A stretch of 64,000 nt of DNA from Geopsychrobacter electrodiphilus DSM 16401 (GCF_000384395.1 NZ_ARWE01000001.1:992001-1056000), one strand, 5' to 3'. Counted from the stretch's first letter, positions 37,437 to 46,845 are shown. The notes: generated from the letters alone by a model not told the origin. Made by a program: numbers and translations.

Positions 37437-37709
37437 ATGGCTACATCATCTGCAAGTCGTCCGTCAGCACCAGCCCCGCGTCGTCGTTTTGGCCGTCGCA
37501 AAATCTGCCGTTTTTGTGCTGAGAAAAATGTAATTATTGACTATAAAGATATTGAAAGTTTGAAGGCCTATCTTTCTGAGCGCGGCAAAATTGTTCCGCG
37601 TCGGATCTCTGGCTCTTGTGCTGCACATCAGCGTCAGTTGGCTGAGTCGATCAAGAACGCCCGTCAGGTTGCTCTGATCCCCTATACCGGCTCGCACGCG
37701 GTCCGCTAA
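37437..37709 (+). CDS. rpsR: 30S ribosomal protein S18
   Basis: Ribosomal protein of 90 residues. Basic N-terminal extension ([17 protein letters not shown]), then [36 protein letters not shown] and the basic helix [22 protein letters not shown] CxxC pair plus a later Cys in SGSCAAH suggests a zinc-capable form. ATG 37437 follows AAAGGAG, 29 bp after rpsF. The protein binds S6. Confidence 0.97.
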   Translation: MATSSASRPSAPAPRRRFGRRKICRFCAEKNVIIDYKDIESLKAYLSERGKIVPRRISGSCAAHQRQLAESIKNARQVALIPYTGSHAVR

Positions 37710-37737
37710 GCTGTCAAACGCAAAAGGGGAAGCCCCA

Positions 37738-38661
37738 ATGAAAGGGGAAGCTGTCGTTTACAGCATTGCCGGAGTTGGTGTGACCTTGCTGCTCTTGCTA
37801 AGTTCACATTGGCTCGGGCCGGTCGGCGCATTTACAAGCATATTGGCGGCATTACCCGCCTGCTATCTGACCATGAGATATGGTCTTTCTGCTGGCATCT
37901 TTGTTGTGATGCTGTCTGCTGTGGCGCTTTTACAGCTGGCAGATTTTGCCGGTATCGTCAGTTATCTTGGGATGTATGCTGTTCCGTCACTGTTGCTCCC
38001 GAGTCTGCTGAGGCGCTCATGGTCCTGGGACAGGGCGCTACTGGTGAGTGGTGCCGTAACGTTGTTGGTAGCAGGTACTTTGCTTGTCTCTTATGTCCAG
38101 TTAAATGGGCAAGAGCTTGGTCCGTTGATAGATCAATACCTGAAGGCCGAGGTAGATTTGGCCATGAAGGCGTATAAAGAAGCCGGGTTCAGTGGTTCGC
38201 AACTGACCGACCTCAAGGATGTTGCTATCCAGGTGGCTGATATTATTCGCAATACCTTCGTTGGCCTTTATGCCGCCGGGGTGCTGGTAGTTCATTTTGT
38301 GACTCTGGCACTGCTTCAGCGGTTCAGAAGAAATCGCTACCAAATTGATGGTGCCGTATTTACTCAATGGCGGCTCCCCGCACTGCTGATCTGGTTCTTG
38401 ATTATTGCCGGTTTTGCTCTGCTGGTGCCTCAGGTCGCGGTGGTTGGGCGTAATTTGCTTGCCGTTTTATTGCCACTCTATTTCGTTCAGGGGTTGGCGG
38501 TTGTCTGCTGCTTTGTGCAGCGTAAGAGTTGGCCACCGGCGATAAAAGGCCTGATTTATGTGCTGGTCTTTTTGTTGAATCCGCTACCGCTGGTGGTGAC
38601 CGGGGTCGGGGTTTTCGATTTATGGATCGATTTCCGGCGACCACGTATAAAAGATTTATAA
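37738..38661 (+). CDS. DUF2232 (YybS-like) multi-spanning membrane protein
   Basis: Integral membrane protein of 307 residues with about eight helices and a hydrophilic segment (about 122-165, LIDQYLKAEVDLAMKAYKEAG). It fits DUF2232, whose Bacillus member YybS is encoded beside rplI and dnaC, the same neighbourhood as here, so the position is conserved over a wide distance. The function is unknown; the fold has been compared to ECF-type membrane components. ATG 37738 follows AGGGGAAG. The cotranscription with ribosomal protein genes is clear from the 28-bp spacings on both sides. Confidence 0.8.
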   Translation: MKGEAVVYSIAGVGVTLLLLLSSHWLGPVGAFTSILAALPACYLTMRYGLSAGIFVVMLSAVALLQLADFAGIVSYLGMYAVPSLLLPSLLRRSWSWDRALLVSGAVTLLVAGTLLVSYVQLNGQELGPLIDQYLKAEVDLAMKAYKEAGFSGSQLTDLKDVAIQVADIIRNTFVGLYAAGVLVVHFVTLALLQRFRRNRYQIDGAVFTQWRLPALLIWFLIIAGFALLVPQVAVVGRNLLAVLLPLYFVQGLAVVCCFVQRKSWPPAIKGLIYVLVFLLNPLPLVVTGVGVFDLWIDFRRPRIKDL

Positions 38662-38688
38662 ACCGATTTATCATATGGAGGAATCGTC

Positions 38689-39144
38689 ATGGAAATTATT
38701 CTGAAAGAGAATGTCGATGGTCTCGGCATCATCGGCGAGCAGTTGTCGGTTAAGCCCGGATATGCTCGTAACTTCCTGGTCCCCAAAGGCCTGGCAATTG
38801 TTGCGGATAAAGCTTCGGTCAAGGAGCTTGAGCATCAGAAACGTCAGTTGGGACGTAAATTGGAAAAGGCCACCAAGGATGCTGAGGCGATCAAGGCCCG
38901 CATTGAAAAGGTAGCTTGTGAATTTATTCAGCGCGCCGGTGAAGAGGGAAAACTCTTTGGTTCGGTGACTTCGATGGATATTGAAGCCAAATTGACCGCC
39001 GCCGGAATTGAGATTGATCGTAAAAAGATCCATTTTGACGATGCGATTAAAACCCTGGGTGAGCATCAGGTCTCGATTAAACTGGATGCTGGAGTTGTCG
39101 CCCTGATCAAGGTCATCGTCAAGCCGCTCGAAGAGCAAGCCTGA
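38689..39144 (+). CDS. rplI: 50S ribosomal protein L9
   Basis: Ribosomal protein of 151 residues. The N-terminal 23S-binding domain has MEIILKENVDGLGIIGEQLSVKPGYARNFLVPKGLA, followed by the long connecting helix (about 40-75) and the C-terminal domain (EEGKLFGSVTSMDIEAKLTA). Full length. ATG 38689 follows TGGAGG. Ends just before an intrinsic terminator. Confidence 0.98.
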   Translation: MEIILKENVDGLGIIGEQLSVKPGYARNFLVPKGLAIVADKASVKELEHQKRQLGRKLEKATKDAEAIKARIEKVACEFIQRAGEEGKLFGSVTSMDIEAKLTAAGIEIDRKKIHFDDAIKTLGEHQVSIKLDAGVVALIKVIVKPLEEQA

Positions 39145-39172
39145 GTTAATAATTAGTTACCAATTTCGGTTA

Positions 39173-39212
39173 AAAAGGGTGGTAGATCTCTGCAGATCTG
39201 CCGCCCTTTTCC
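39173..39212 (+). terminator. Terminator between rplI and dnaB
   Basis: Long stem: AAAAGGG (39173 on) pairs with CCCTTTT (to 39210), continuing through wobble pairs into a perfect AGATCT/AGATCT inner stem with a CTGC loop. T-rich tail follows. It separates the ribosomal protein operon from dnaB. Confidence 0.75.
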
Positions 39213-39251
39213 CTTTTGTGCGCGCACCTTTTTTGATATGCTCCAAGGCCT

Positions 39252-40646
39252 ATGAAAACTGCAACTCAATATACTGAAGAAACTACCGGCCATCGTATGC
39301 CGCCGCAAAACCTTGAAGCCGAGATGTCGGTTCTCGGCGGGGTTCTGCTTGAAAATGAAGCACTCAACCGGGCGCTCGAACATCTGGTGGCTGATGACTT
39401 TTATCGCCGTGGGCATCAACTGATATTTGGTGCCATGATTGCGCTTTCAAACCGCAATGAGCCTGCCGACCTCGTGACGCTGTCGGCCCAGCTCCGGACC
39501 CAGAAAATGCTGGAAGAGGCCGGTGGTAGTGGTTACCTGGCGACCCTGGTCGATTATGTGCCGACCGCCGCAAATATCCAGTATTACTGCAAATTGGTCA
39601 AAGAAAAATCGATTGCACGCAAGTTAATCAGTGTTTCGACCGACATTGCGACCAGTGGCTATGAGGGTGGCGACATGGAAGTAGTCCTTGATCGCGCTGA
39701 AAAAGCGATCTTTGAGATCGCCGAAAATCGGATCCGACCCTCTTATTTTCCGGTGCGCGATATCCTCAAGGATACCTTTCGCAATATCGAGCAACTCTAC
39801 GAGCGTAAAGAATTGGTCACCGGTGTGCCGACCGGTTATACCGATCTGGATAAGATGACTGCCGGCCTGCAGCCTGGTGATCTGTTAATCGTCGCTGGTC
39901 GACCATCTATGGGGAAGACTGCTTTTGCCTTGAACCTGGTTGAATATGCCACGACCCATCCAGAAAAGAAGATTCCGGCGGTCGTGTTCTCGCTCGAAAT
40001 GAGTAAGGAGCAGCTGGTACAGCGTCTGCTCTGTTCTGTGGCTAAAGTCGATGCCGGCAGGTTGCGAACCGGCAACCTGGGGGAGTCGGATTGGCCAAAG
40101 CTGACGATGGCGGCCGGTCAGCTCAGTGAAACCCAACTCTTTATCGATGATACCCCCGCGATTTCAGTGCTGGAACTGCGCTCAAAGGCTCGTCGACTCA
40201 AGGCCGAACATGGGCTTGGTTTGATCGTCGTCGATTACCTGCAATTAATGCGCGGCAGCAGTACCGAAAACCGCCAACAGGAGATTTCGGAAATTTCCCG
40301 TTCGCTCAAGGCTCTGGCCAAAGAGTTGAGTCTGCCGGTTGTTGCGCTGTCGCAGTTGAACCGTTCCCTCGAGAGCCGCACAGACAAGCGCCCGATGATG
40401 TCTGACCTGCGTGAATCCGGCGCGATTGAGCAAGATGCCGACGTGATCATGTTCGTCTACCGCGAAGCCGTTTATTGTGAGGACTGCAAAAGCCGCGAAA
40501 AGACTTGTGAACAGGGGCATGAAAAAGACGCTGAGGTCATCATTGGTAAACAAAGGAATGGTGCCATAGGTACAGTGCACCTGACTTTCCGAGGTGAATT
40601 TACCCGCTTTGAAAACCAGGCCAAACGTACAGATGGCGGTTATTGA
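39252..40646 (+). CDS. dnaB: Replicative DNA helicase DnaB
   Basis: Hexameric replication-fork helicase of 464 residues. The N-terminal domain opens with RMPPQNLEAEMSVLGGVLLEN; the RecA-like domain has Walker A AGRPSMGKTAFALN, Walker B LIVVDYLQLM, LSQLNRSLESR and SGAIEQDADVIMFVYRE. No intein is present. Near the C-terminus a cysteine-containing insert, YCEDCKSREKTCEQGH, sits where other DnaB proteins have a short loop; its role is unknown. ATG follows AAGG after an AT-rich stretch. Confidence 0.97.
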   Translation: MKTATQYTEETTGHRMPPQNLEAEMSVLGGVLLENEALNRALEHLVADDFYRRGHQLIFGAMIALSNRNEPADLVTLSAQLRTQKMLEEAGGSGYLATLVDYVPTAANIQYYCKLVKEKSIARKLISVSTDIATSGYEGGDMEVVLDRAEKAIFEIAENRIRPSYFPVRDILKDTFRNIEQLYERKELVTGVPTGYTDLDKMTAGLQPGDLLIVAGRPSMGKTAFALNLVEYATTHPEKKIPAVVFSLEMSKEQLVQRLLCSVAKVDAGRLRTGNLGESDWPKLTMAAGQLSETQLFIDDTPAISVLELRSKARRLKAEHGLGLIVVDYLQLMRGSSTENRQQEISEISRSLKALAKELSLPVVALSQLNRSLESRTDKRPMMSDLRESGAIEQDADVIMFVYREAVYCEDCKSREKTCEQGHEKDAEVIIGKQRNGAIGTVHLTFRGEFTRFENQAKRTDGGY

Positions 40647-40700
40647 TGCCTTTAACAGCCCTGATCCTGTCTCCTTTGCGCCGGCCGTCATGCGAGCAAC

Positions 40701-41615
40701 ATGAGCCGCAATAAAACCACCTTTGTCGATTATCCCGTTTATCTCCTCCTGATCGGTTTCCATTTTTTATCACGTCTCTTCCCGTTGGCGATCTGGTGCC
40801 GGCTGGGGCAGCTGTTCGGTGGTCTGCTCTATCTGCTGGGCGCCCCCTTTAAGCGGATTGCGCTGATTAACCTGAAGTTCGCCTATGCCGATGAGTTGAA
40901 TGATGCACAGCGCCGGTTTATTTTACGCAAAAACTTTGCTCATTATGGTGTCGGAGGTTTCGAGTGGATTCGGATGCTGCGACTGAATGAACGACGTCGC
41001 CAGCAAATCTGCCGGTTGATCAGGATAGAGGGGCGGGAACATCTGGACACGGCCCGTCAGAACAAGCAAAAAATTATTCTGCTCAGCGGTCATTTCGGCC
41101 ATTGGGAATATGCCACGGTAAAATATGCCAGTGAGATAAATCCCCTTTCCTTTATCGTGCGTCGCATCGACAATCCTCTGGTTGAACAAGAGCGGTGCCG
41201 CTATCATGAGGACTTTGGTGCGCGAATCCTTTATAAAGAGAATGGCCTGCGCGAGGCGATTCGTGGCCTGGCAAAAGGGGTTGATCTGTTGTTGCTTGCC
41301 GATCGCAAGGCACAACTGCATGAAGGGATTCCTGCCCGTTTTTTTAAACGTAAGACTTCGACTCTAGCGATTGCCGTGACTCTGGCCCAAAAATATAACG
41401 CGGCCCTGGTCCCGATGTTTATTTTGCGTGGTGAGCAGCCCGGCGAACATCGTCTGATCTTTGAACCAGCCTTAGATATCGACAACTTAACGCTAGAAGA
41501 GGCTGTGCAGTTACAGAATGATTGCCTCGAACGGAACATTCGACGTGCTCCTCACCTCTGGCTCTGGCTGCACCGTAAGTGGAAGTGCTACCACGCGCAA
41601 ATTTATCGTCGTTAG
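40701..41615 (+). CDS. LpxL/HtrB-family lysophospholipid (lipid A-type) acyltransferase
   Basis: Inner-membrane acyltransferase of 304 residues with an N-terminal hydrophobic anchor (about 10-35) and cytoplasmic catalytic domain. The HX4(D/E) motif is His131-Glu136 in LSGHFGHWE; FIVRRIDNPLVEQ and LADRKAQLHEGIPARFF are further family blocks. It probably adds a secondary acyl chain to lipid A, but homologues acting on other lipids exist. Start ATG 40701 lies 54 bp after dnaB with a weak ribosome binding site. Confidence 0.88.
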   Translation: MSRNKTTFVDYPVYLLLIGFHFLSRLFPLAIWCRLGQLFGGLLYLLGAPFKRIALINLKFAYADELNDAQRRFILRKNFAHYGVGGFEWIRMLRLNERRRQQICRLIRIEGREHLDTARQNKQKIILLSGHFGHWEYATVKYASEINPLSFIVRRIDNPLVEQERCRYHEDFGARILYKENGLREAIRGLAKGVDLLLLADRKAQLHEGIPARFFKRKTSTLAIAVTLAQKYNAALVPMFILRGEQPGEHRLIFEPALDIDNLTLEEAVQLQNDCLERNIRRAPHLWLWLHRKWKCYHAQIYRR

Positions 41616-41737
41616 ACTCAGGGTTTCTTTGTTGTCTAAGCCCTGACCCCTCTATATTCTAGAATTAAAATTCCCTATTCTTTTTGCCTCCTGCTATATT
41701 CACGGAATATCTCTCTGCGTATAGATAGGATCGAACT

Positions 41738-42811
41738 ATGGCAAAAATTGATAAATTATTTCAAATTCTCCAGCAACTGGGCGGCTCTGATTTACATCTC
41801 TCTCCGGCAAACCCGCCGATGATTCGCGTGTCGGGGCAACTCAAACCGGCAATGGCTCAGGTCCTGAGCAGCGAGCAGTATCGACAGCTCGTCTATGAAA
41901 TCATGACCGATGCACAGCGCTCAGTATTTGAAGAGCGGCATGATCTAGATTTTGCCTATGAGGTTACCGCGTTGAATGCGCGTTTCAGGGCAAATATTTT
42001 TATGGGTCGTCTGGGGATCAGCGCAGTTTTCAGGATTATTCCTGCAGAAATTCTGACCGTTGAACAATTGGGATTGCCCCAGACAGTGCTCGATCTGACG
42101 GAGTACAAAAAGGGTTTGATTCTGGTGACAGGGCCGACCGGTAGTGGGAAGTCGACGACGCTGGCCGCTATGATCGATCATATCAACCGCACGCGTAGTG
42201 AGCATATTCTCACGGTTGAGGATCCGATCGAATTTGTCCATCAAACTCGTAAAAGTCTGATCAACCAGCGCGAAGTTGGTGTCCATACTCAGAGCTTTGC
42301 TTCGGCACTCAAGGCTGCGCTTCGTGAGGATCCCGACATTATTCTGGTCGGAGAAATGCGTGATCTTGAAACGATTGAGCTGGCTATTACTGCTGCGGAA
42401 ACCGGGCACCTGGTCTTTGGTACCCTGCACACCAGCAGTGCCTCAAAGACTGTCGACCGTCTTGTGAATGTGTTCCCCACCACCCAGCAGGAGCAGATCC
42501 GCACTATGCTCGCAGAGTCATTGCGCGGGGTGGTCGCTCAACAACTGTTGCGGACTCTCGATGGTAAACGCTGTGCTGCTCTCGAAATTTTAAAGGTCAA
42601 TGCAGCATCTGCCAATCTGATCCGCGAAGGGAAGACTTTTCAGCTTCCGTCAGTGATCCAGACCGGGCGTAAGGATGGGATGCAATTGATGGATCAAGCG
42701 CTGCAAGAGCTGGTTAATGCGAAAAAGGTTAGTCTCGAAGAGGCAAGGCGTTTCGCTATGAACAAGAATCAGTTTGCTGAACCCAACTCCGGAGGAGGGA
42801 ACCATTCATGA
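41738..42811 (+). CDS. pilT: Type IV pilus retraction ATPase PilT
   Basis: Hexameric secretion ATPase of 357 residues driving pilus retraction. The N-terminal PAS-like domain contains GGSDLHLSPANPPMIR. The RecA core has Walker A GPTGSGKST (132-140), the Asp box TVEDPIEF, Walker B region DPDIILVGEMRD, the His box GTLHTSSASKTVDR, and the PilT-specific motif ASANLIREGK, which separates it from the extension ATPase PilB. Start follows AGGATCG. Its stop overlaps the start of the next gene by ATGA. Confidence 0.94.
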   Translation: MAKIDKLFQILQQLGGSDLHLSPANPPMIRVSGQLKPAMAQVLSSEQYRQLVYEIMTDAQRSVFEERHDLDFAYEVTALNARFRANIFMGRLGISAVFRIIPAEILTVEQLGLPQTVLDLTEYKKGLILVTGPTGSGKSTTLAAMIDHINRTRSEHILTVEDPIEFVHQTRKSLINQREVGVHTQSFASALKAALREDPDIILVGEMRDLETIELAITAAETGHLVFGTLHTSSASKTVDRLVNVFPTTQQEQIRTMLAESLRGVVAQQLLRTLDGKRCAALEILKVNAASANLIREGKTFQLPSVIQTGRKDGMQLMDQALQELVNAKKVSLEEARRFAMNKNQFAEPNSGGGNHS

Positions 42812-43257
42812 ACGAACAGCGAATCAGTGTCGATGTGCGGCAGATTGAGGTTGTTCTGTCCAACGGGGAAAGATTGATGGGGGAGACCTTTCTGCAACTA
42901 CATGGGATGTTGCAAAGCGGGCCGCAACGATTGAGTGAGGCGTTAAATGGTGACGATAACTTTTTGCCGTTGCGCGTTGCAGAAAAGATTAAACTGATCA
43001 ATCTTGATCAGGTAATGGCCGTCTATACGGCCGCTGCAGAGGAATACGATCCACTCCTTGAATTGGGCGAAGAGCATCGGGTCAGGGTGACTCCAGCGGT
43101 CGGAGGACCGCTTGACGCGAAGATCTTTGTCAATCTCCCTAACGGAAACAACAGGGCCAAGGATTTCCTTAACCAACCGCGGCGTTTTTTATTGTTTCTA
43201 TGGGGCGAGCAGGTGGCCTATCTGGCGCGAAAGAGGATTTTACTGGTCGAAGACTGA
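42808..43257 (+). CDS. PilT-coupled protein with two tandem copies of a small domain
   Basis: Cytosolic protein of 149 residues with no signal or membrane segment. Two similar halves are visible: residues about 8-72 (IEVVLSNGERLMGETF ... RLSEALNGDDNFLPL ... INLDQVMAVYT) and about 88-149 (VRVTPAVGGPLDAKIFV ... RAKDFLNQPRRFLLFL ... LARKRILLVED). Each contains a beta-rich start, an R-x-x-(D/E)-x-L-N block and a hydrophobic end strand. This suggests an internal duplication of a small, beta-rich domain of the kind grouped under DUF6812 (name recalled, not checked). The ATGA overlap with pilT implies a matched level and perhaps a role in pilus retraction. The function is unknown. Confidence 0.7.
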   Translation: MNEQRISVDVRQIEVVLSNGERLMGETFLQLHGMLQSGPQRLSEALNGDDNFLPLRVAEKIKLINLDQVMAVYTAAAEEYDPLLELGEEHRVRVTPAVGGPLDAKIFVNLPNGNNRAKDFLNQPRRFLLFLWGEQVAYLARKRILLVED

Positions 43258-43273
43258 ACTAATTCCTCGCCTG

Positions 43274-44710
43274 TTAGTCTGTACGTTTTACCGTAATTCC
43301 CAGAGTGGTGATCTTTTTACGCAGGGTGTTGCGGTTGATGCCAAGTATTTCGGCGGTGCGCACCTGATTACAGCGGGTCTGCTGCAGGATAATATTGATT
43401 AATGGGCGCTCGACCTGATGTAAAACCATTTCGTAGAGATTGTCGAGTTCCTGAAGATTCATCTGTGCCAGGCTGTTTTGCAGCTTATGTGTGACCAGAG
43501 CTTCCAGGGAGTCTTCCTGTTTCCCACACTCCTCTGTACAACCTAAACTGGGGAAATCCGAGGGCATGAGGACCTGATTGGGTGTCAGCAGGCTGGCACG
43601 TTTAATCAGGTTTTCAAGCTCGCGGATATTTCCTGGCCAACTGTGTTGTTTAAGTCGGAGGATCGCTTCCTTGCTCAATTCGCTCACATTGACTCCCATT
43701 TCCTGTTTTGCGCGATGCAGAAAGAATTCGGCCAGATCCTGAATATCTTCAATGCGCTCGCGCAAAGGGGGGAGAACGATCGGGACCACGTTGAGGCGAT
43801 AAAAAAGATCTTCACGAAAGGTCTTGTCTCGAACCATGCTGGTTAAATTCTGGTTGCTCGCGGCAACAATTCGGACATCCACGGCCATGGTACTGTTGCC
43901 ACCGGTGCGGGTTACCTCTTTTTCTTGCAGGACACGCAACAGTTTTGCCTGTAGCTCCAATGGCATATCGCCGATTTCATCCAGGAACAGGGTGCCGCCG
44001 TTGGCCTGTTCAAACTTACCCGCCTTACGTTCAATGGCACCGGTGAACGCGCCTTTCTCATGCCCAAAGAGTTCACTTTCGAGCAGTTCACGGGGGATCG
44101 CCGCACAGTTCAGAGCAATAAAAGGTTTGCCGAGACGTGGGCTGTTGTAGTGGACAGCGCGGGCGATCAACTCTTTGCCGGTGCCGCTCTCGCCGGTGAT
44201 CAATACCGTTACATCTGAAGCTGCGACGCGACCCAGAATTTTATAAACATCCTGCATCGCCTGGCTGTTGCCTATAATGGTACGCCCGAAACGGTATTGA
44301 TCCTGAATTTCATTGCGCAACTGGCCTATCTGATCGGTGACTGCGGCCGCCTTTTCTGCTTTAAGGATAATCGCGTCGAGTGCTGAGAGATCAAAAGGCT
44401 TGGTTAAATAATCGTAGGCGCCGTTCTTCATCGCCGCAACGGCATTTTCCATTGTTGATTCGGCGGTCATTACCACAACCAGGGTTTTCGGGCTTTCAGT
44501 TTGCAAGGTTTGCAGCAGTTCAATCCCCTGGATCCCTGGCATCTTGATGTCGAGGACTGCAAGGTCGTAATGGTTTTTGCGCGAAAGCTGGCGGGCCTGC
44601 AGACCGTCCTCGGCGAGATCAACAATGAACCCCTGTTTTTTTAGGGCTTTAGCGAGAACCCAGCGGATACTCTCTTCATCATCGGCAACAAGGATACGGC
44701 GGATCGACAT
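43274..44710 (-). CDS. ntrC: Sigma-54-dependent response regulator NtrC
   Basis: Protein of 478 residues: receiver domain (phospho-acceptor Asp54 in LAVLDIKMPG), AAA+ domain with Walker A ITGESGTGKELIARA and the sigma-54-contacting GAFTGA loop (GHEKGAFTGAI), and a C-terminal Fis-type helix-turn-helix (VRTAEILGINRNTLRKKI). It activates nitrogen-regulated sigma-54 promoters when phosphorylated by NtrB, encoded directly upstream. The start MSIRRILVADDE at 44710 has TGAGGT in front; an upstream ATG at 44725 overlaps that site and is less likely. Convergent with the pilT pair. Confidence 0.93.
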   Translation of the reverse strand: MSIRRILVADDEESIRWVLAKALKKQGFIVDLAEDGLQARQLSRKNHYDLAVLDIKMPGIQGIELLQTLQTESPKTLVVVMTAESTMENAVAAMKNGAYDYLTKPFDLSALDAIILKAEKAAAVTDQIGQLRNEIQDQYRFGRTIIGNSQAMQDVYKILGRVAASDVTVLITGESGTGKELIARAVHYNSPRLGKPFIALNCAAIPRELLESELFGHEKGAFTGAIERKAGKFEQANGGTLFLDEIGDMPLELQAKLLRVLQEKEVTRTGGNSTMAVDVRIVAASNQNLTSMVRDKTFREDLFYRLNVVPIVLPPLRERIEDIQDLAEFFLHRAKQEMGVNVSELSKEAILRLKQHSWPGNIRELENLIKRASLLTPNQVLMPSDFPSLGCTEECGKQEDSLEALVTHKLQNSLAQMNLQELDNLYEMVLHQVERPLINIILQQTRCNQVRTAEILGINRNTLRKKITTLGITVKRTD

Positions 44711-44763
44711 GGCAAAATACCTCATTTTTTAGCAGTAGATTGTGTATTGAATCTCGGGTGTGG

Positions 44764-45873
44764 TCAGTGTCTGTGCAGCGGAAGAGATATGACAAAAGAA
44801 CTGCCGCAGCCTTTGAGATTTTTAACGCCCAGTAGGCCGTTATGATCGCTGACTATCTTTTGACAGGTCGCAAGTCCCAGTCCGGTCCCACCGGTTTTCG
44901 TCGTATAGAACGGGGTAAAAATTCTCTCGAACTGATCAGCCGGAATTCCCGGGCCGTTGTCTTCGATGGCGATCTTGACCAGGGGTACAGCCCTCTCTCC
45001 TGGTGAACTGAGATGGTAGTCGGAGTCGATTCTGGTGATGATCCGGACCTCGCCGCCAACGTCAACGGCTTCACCTGCATTCTTGATCAGATTGAGAAAA
45101 AGTTGCGTTAGAAGACTCTGGTCCCCCCGAATCGGGGGGATGCTGGGATCGAGATGAATACTGAATCTAATCTGCTTTTCAATAAATGCTTGCCTCTGCA
45201 GCAGCACGATCTCGTTCAAGATTCTGCCTAGATTGACCTCATTGTTGGTCGCTATGCGGGGGCGCGAGAGGTCAAGTAATTCTTCAATGATGTTGTTGAC
45301 CCGTTCCGTCTCGCGGATCATCACTTCCGGGTACTCGCTCAAGGGGCTCCCCGCTTCAAGCTCCATCTGCAGAAGTTGCGCGGCACCCTTAATCCCACCC
45401 AGGGGATTTTTAATTTCATGAGCGAGCCCTGCCGCCATGGTGCCGACCATCGAAAGCCGATCCGCGCGTCGGATCGCATCCTCCAAGGTTCGAATCTGGG
45501 TCAGGTCGCGCATGATAAGAACTGCGCCCTGTTGCTCTCCGTCCGGCTTGAAGAGAGGCGAAACAGTGGCGCTGACCGGCAGCGATTTCTTCGGCCGTTG
45601 AAGTTCGACCGTCTCATGATCTGAGATGGAACGACCAGCCGAGAGCGCTTTATCAACCAGCGAGCAGAGGATCTTCTGGTGACCGAAGCATTCGCTGAAG
45701 ACCCGCCCCAGACATTGCTTTTCACTCAGTCCGGTCATGTTCTGAGCTGCGGGATTAAAAAGACTGATTTTCTCTTGCGGGTCCAGGGCAATGACGGCCT
45801 CACCGACATTTTCAACGATCAGCGCATAGAGTTGCTGTTTGGATTCAGGCAAGTTCTGCGCCTTCTTGTTCAT
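44764..45873 (-). CDS. ntrB: Nitrogen regulation sensor kinase NtrB
   Basis: Soluble histidine kinase of 369 residues. PAS domain (about 12-120), H-box with His152 (GLAHEIKNPLGGIKGAAQLL), then HATPase with N-box NLIKNAGEAV, G1 IEDNGPGIP and G2 GGTGLGLATCQKI. No transmembrane helix, as expected for NtrB, which senses nitrogen state via PII. The start is uncertain: ATG 45873 gives the family N-terminus and overlaps the end of dusB by 29 bp; an in-frame TTG at 45918 is the alternative. No strong ribosome binding site is seen, which fits coupling to dusB. Confidence 0.9.
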   Translation of the reverse strand: MNKKAQNLPESKQQLYALIVENVGEAVIALDPQEKISLFNPAAQNMTGLSEKQCLGRVFSECFGHQKILCSLVDKALSAGRSISDHETVELQRPKKSLPVSATVSPLFKPDGEQQGAVLIMRDLTQIRTLEDAIRRADRLSMVGTMAAGLAHEIKNPLGGIKGAAQLLQMELEAGSPLSEYPEVMIRETERVNNIIEELLDLSRPRIATNNEVNLGRILNEIVLLQRQAFIEKQIRFSIHLDPSIPPIRGDQSLLTQLFLNLIKNAGEAVDVGGEVRIITRIDSDYHLSSPGERAVPLVKIAIEDNGPGIPADQFERIFTPFYTTKTGGTGLGLATCQKIVSDHNGLLGVKNLKGCGSSFVISLPLHRH

Positions 45874-46825
45874 TGAAAAAAGTTTCGCAAAATAACAGAA
45901 GTTCGGGCCATGATTCAATCTTCTGCAACTGACCGCGGAAATAATGAGCGCCCGTCAGCCCGCGAACGTACCAACTCAGATGTTTGCGCATCTCCAGTAG
46001 AGCTTTGTGCTCTCCGAAATGTTCGGCATGAAAATTCAGGTGTTGCAGTGCGGTCTGCCCGCGATCGGCGGCTCCAGGCAGCAGAGCGGGGGCGCCCCGA
46101 AGCAAGGCCGCGGCTTGCTGAAAAATCCAGGGATTTCCATAGCAGCCACGAGCGACCATCACCGCATCACAGAGGGTTTGCCTGAACATCGACTCGATGT
46201 CAGCGGCATTAAAAAGATCTCCGCTGCCAATGACTGGAATATCAAGGCTCGATTTCAGCTCCGCGATCATTTTCCAATCGGCTTTACCACCAAAATTCTG
46301 ACTGCGGGTACGAGGGTGCAGGCATATGGCGTCCGCTCCGGCCTCTTTGGCGATACGTCCGACTTCCAGAAAATTAATGCTTGTTTGATCCCAACCAGAG
46401 CGAATTTTAAGGGTGAGCGGGCCAGGAAAGGCCGCACGCACGGCTTCGATGATCCGACCGACGCGGTTTGGATCTCGCAAAAGGGCACTGCCGGCACCGC
46501 TGCGTACAACTTTTTTAACTGGGCAGCCCATGTTGATGTCAAGCAGATCAGCGTGAGGGCCGACCATGGTCGCACCCTGCGCCAGAACTTGCGGGTCATC
46601 CCCAAACAGTTGGACCGCCAGAGGTTTCTCCTCTGGACAACTCTCCAGCAACGCCAGGGTCCTGCGCCCATCCCTTATGAGGCCATTGGCGCTGATCATT
46701 TCAGTGAAGACCAGCGCCGCACCGAAAGACTTCATGATCCGGCGGAAGGGGAGGCTGGTGATGCCCGCCATGGGTGCCAGGATTAGAGAATTGTCAAGTT
46801 GCAGGGAACCAATTTTTAAGGGCAT
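45845..46825 (-). CDS. dusB: tRNA-dihydrouridine synthase DusB
   Basis: FMN-dependent TIM-barrel enzyme of 326 residues that reduces uridines in tRNA. LKIGSLQLDNSLILAPMAGIT opens the barrel; the catalytic cysteine is Cys101 in DINMGCPVKKVVRSGAGSAL; CLHPRTRSQNFGGKADW and GSGDLFNAADIESM follow. It heads the dusB-ntrB-ntrC operon, the same arrangement as nifR3-ntrB-ntrC in alphaproteobacteria. ATG 46825 is chosen; ATG 46834 three codons upstream is equally open. Neither has a Shine-Dalgarno sequence. Confidence 0.92.
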   Translation of the reverse strand: MPLKIGSLQLDNSLILAPMAGITSLPFRRIMKSFGAALVFTEMISANGLIRDGRRTLALLESCPEEKPLAVQLFGDDPQVLAQGATMVGPHADLLDINMGCPVKKVVRSGAGSALLRDPNRVGRIIEAVRAAFPGPLTLKIRSGWDQTSINFLEVGRIAKEAGADAICLHPRTRSQNFGGKADWKMIAELKSSLDIPVIGSGDLFNAADIESMFRQTLCDAVMVARGCYGNPWIFQQAAALLRGAPALLPGAADRGQTALQHLNFHAEHFGEHKALLEMRKHLSWYVRGLTGAHYFRGQLQKIESWPELLLFCETFFNEQEGAELA

Positions 46826-46845
46826 GAATTGCATATTATTTAGGC

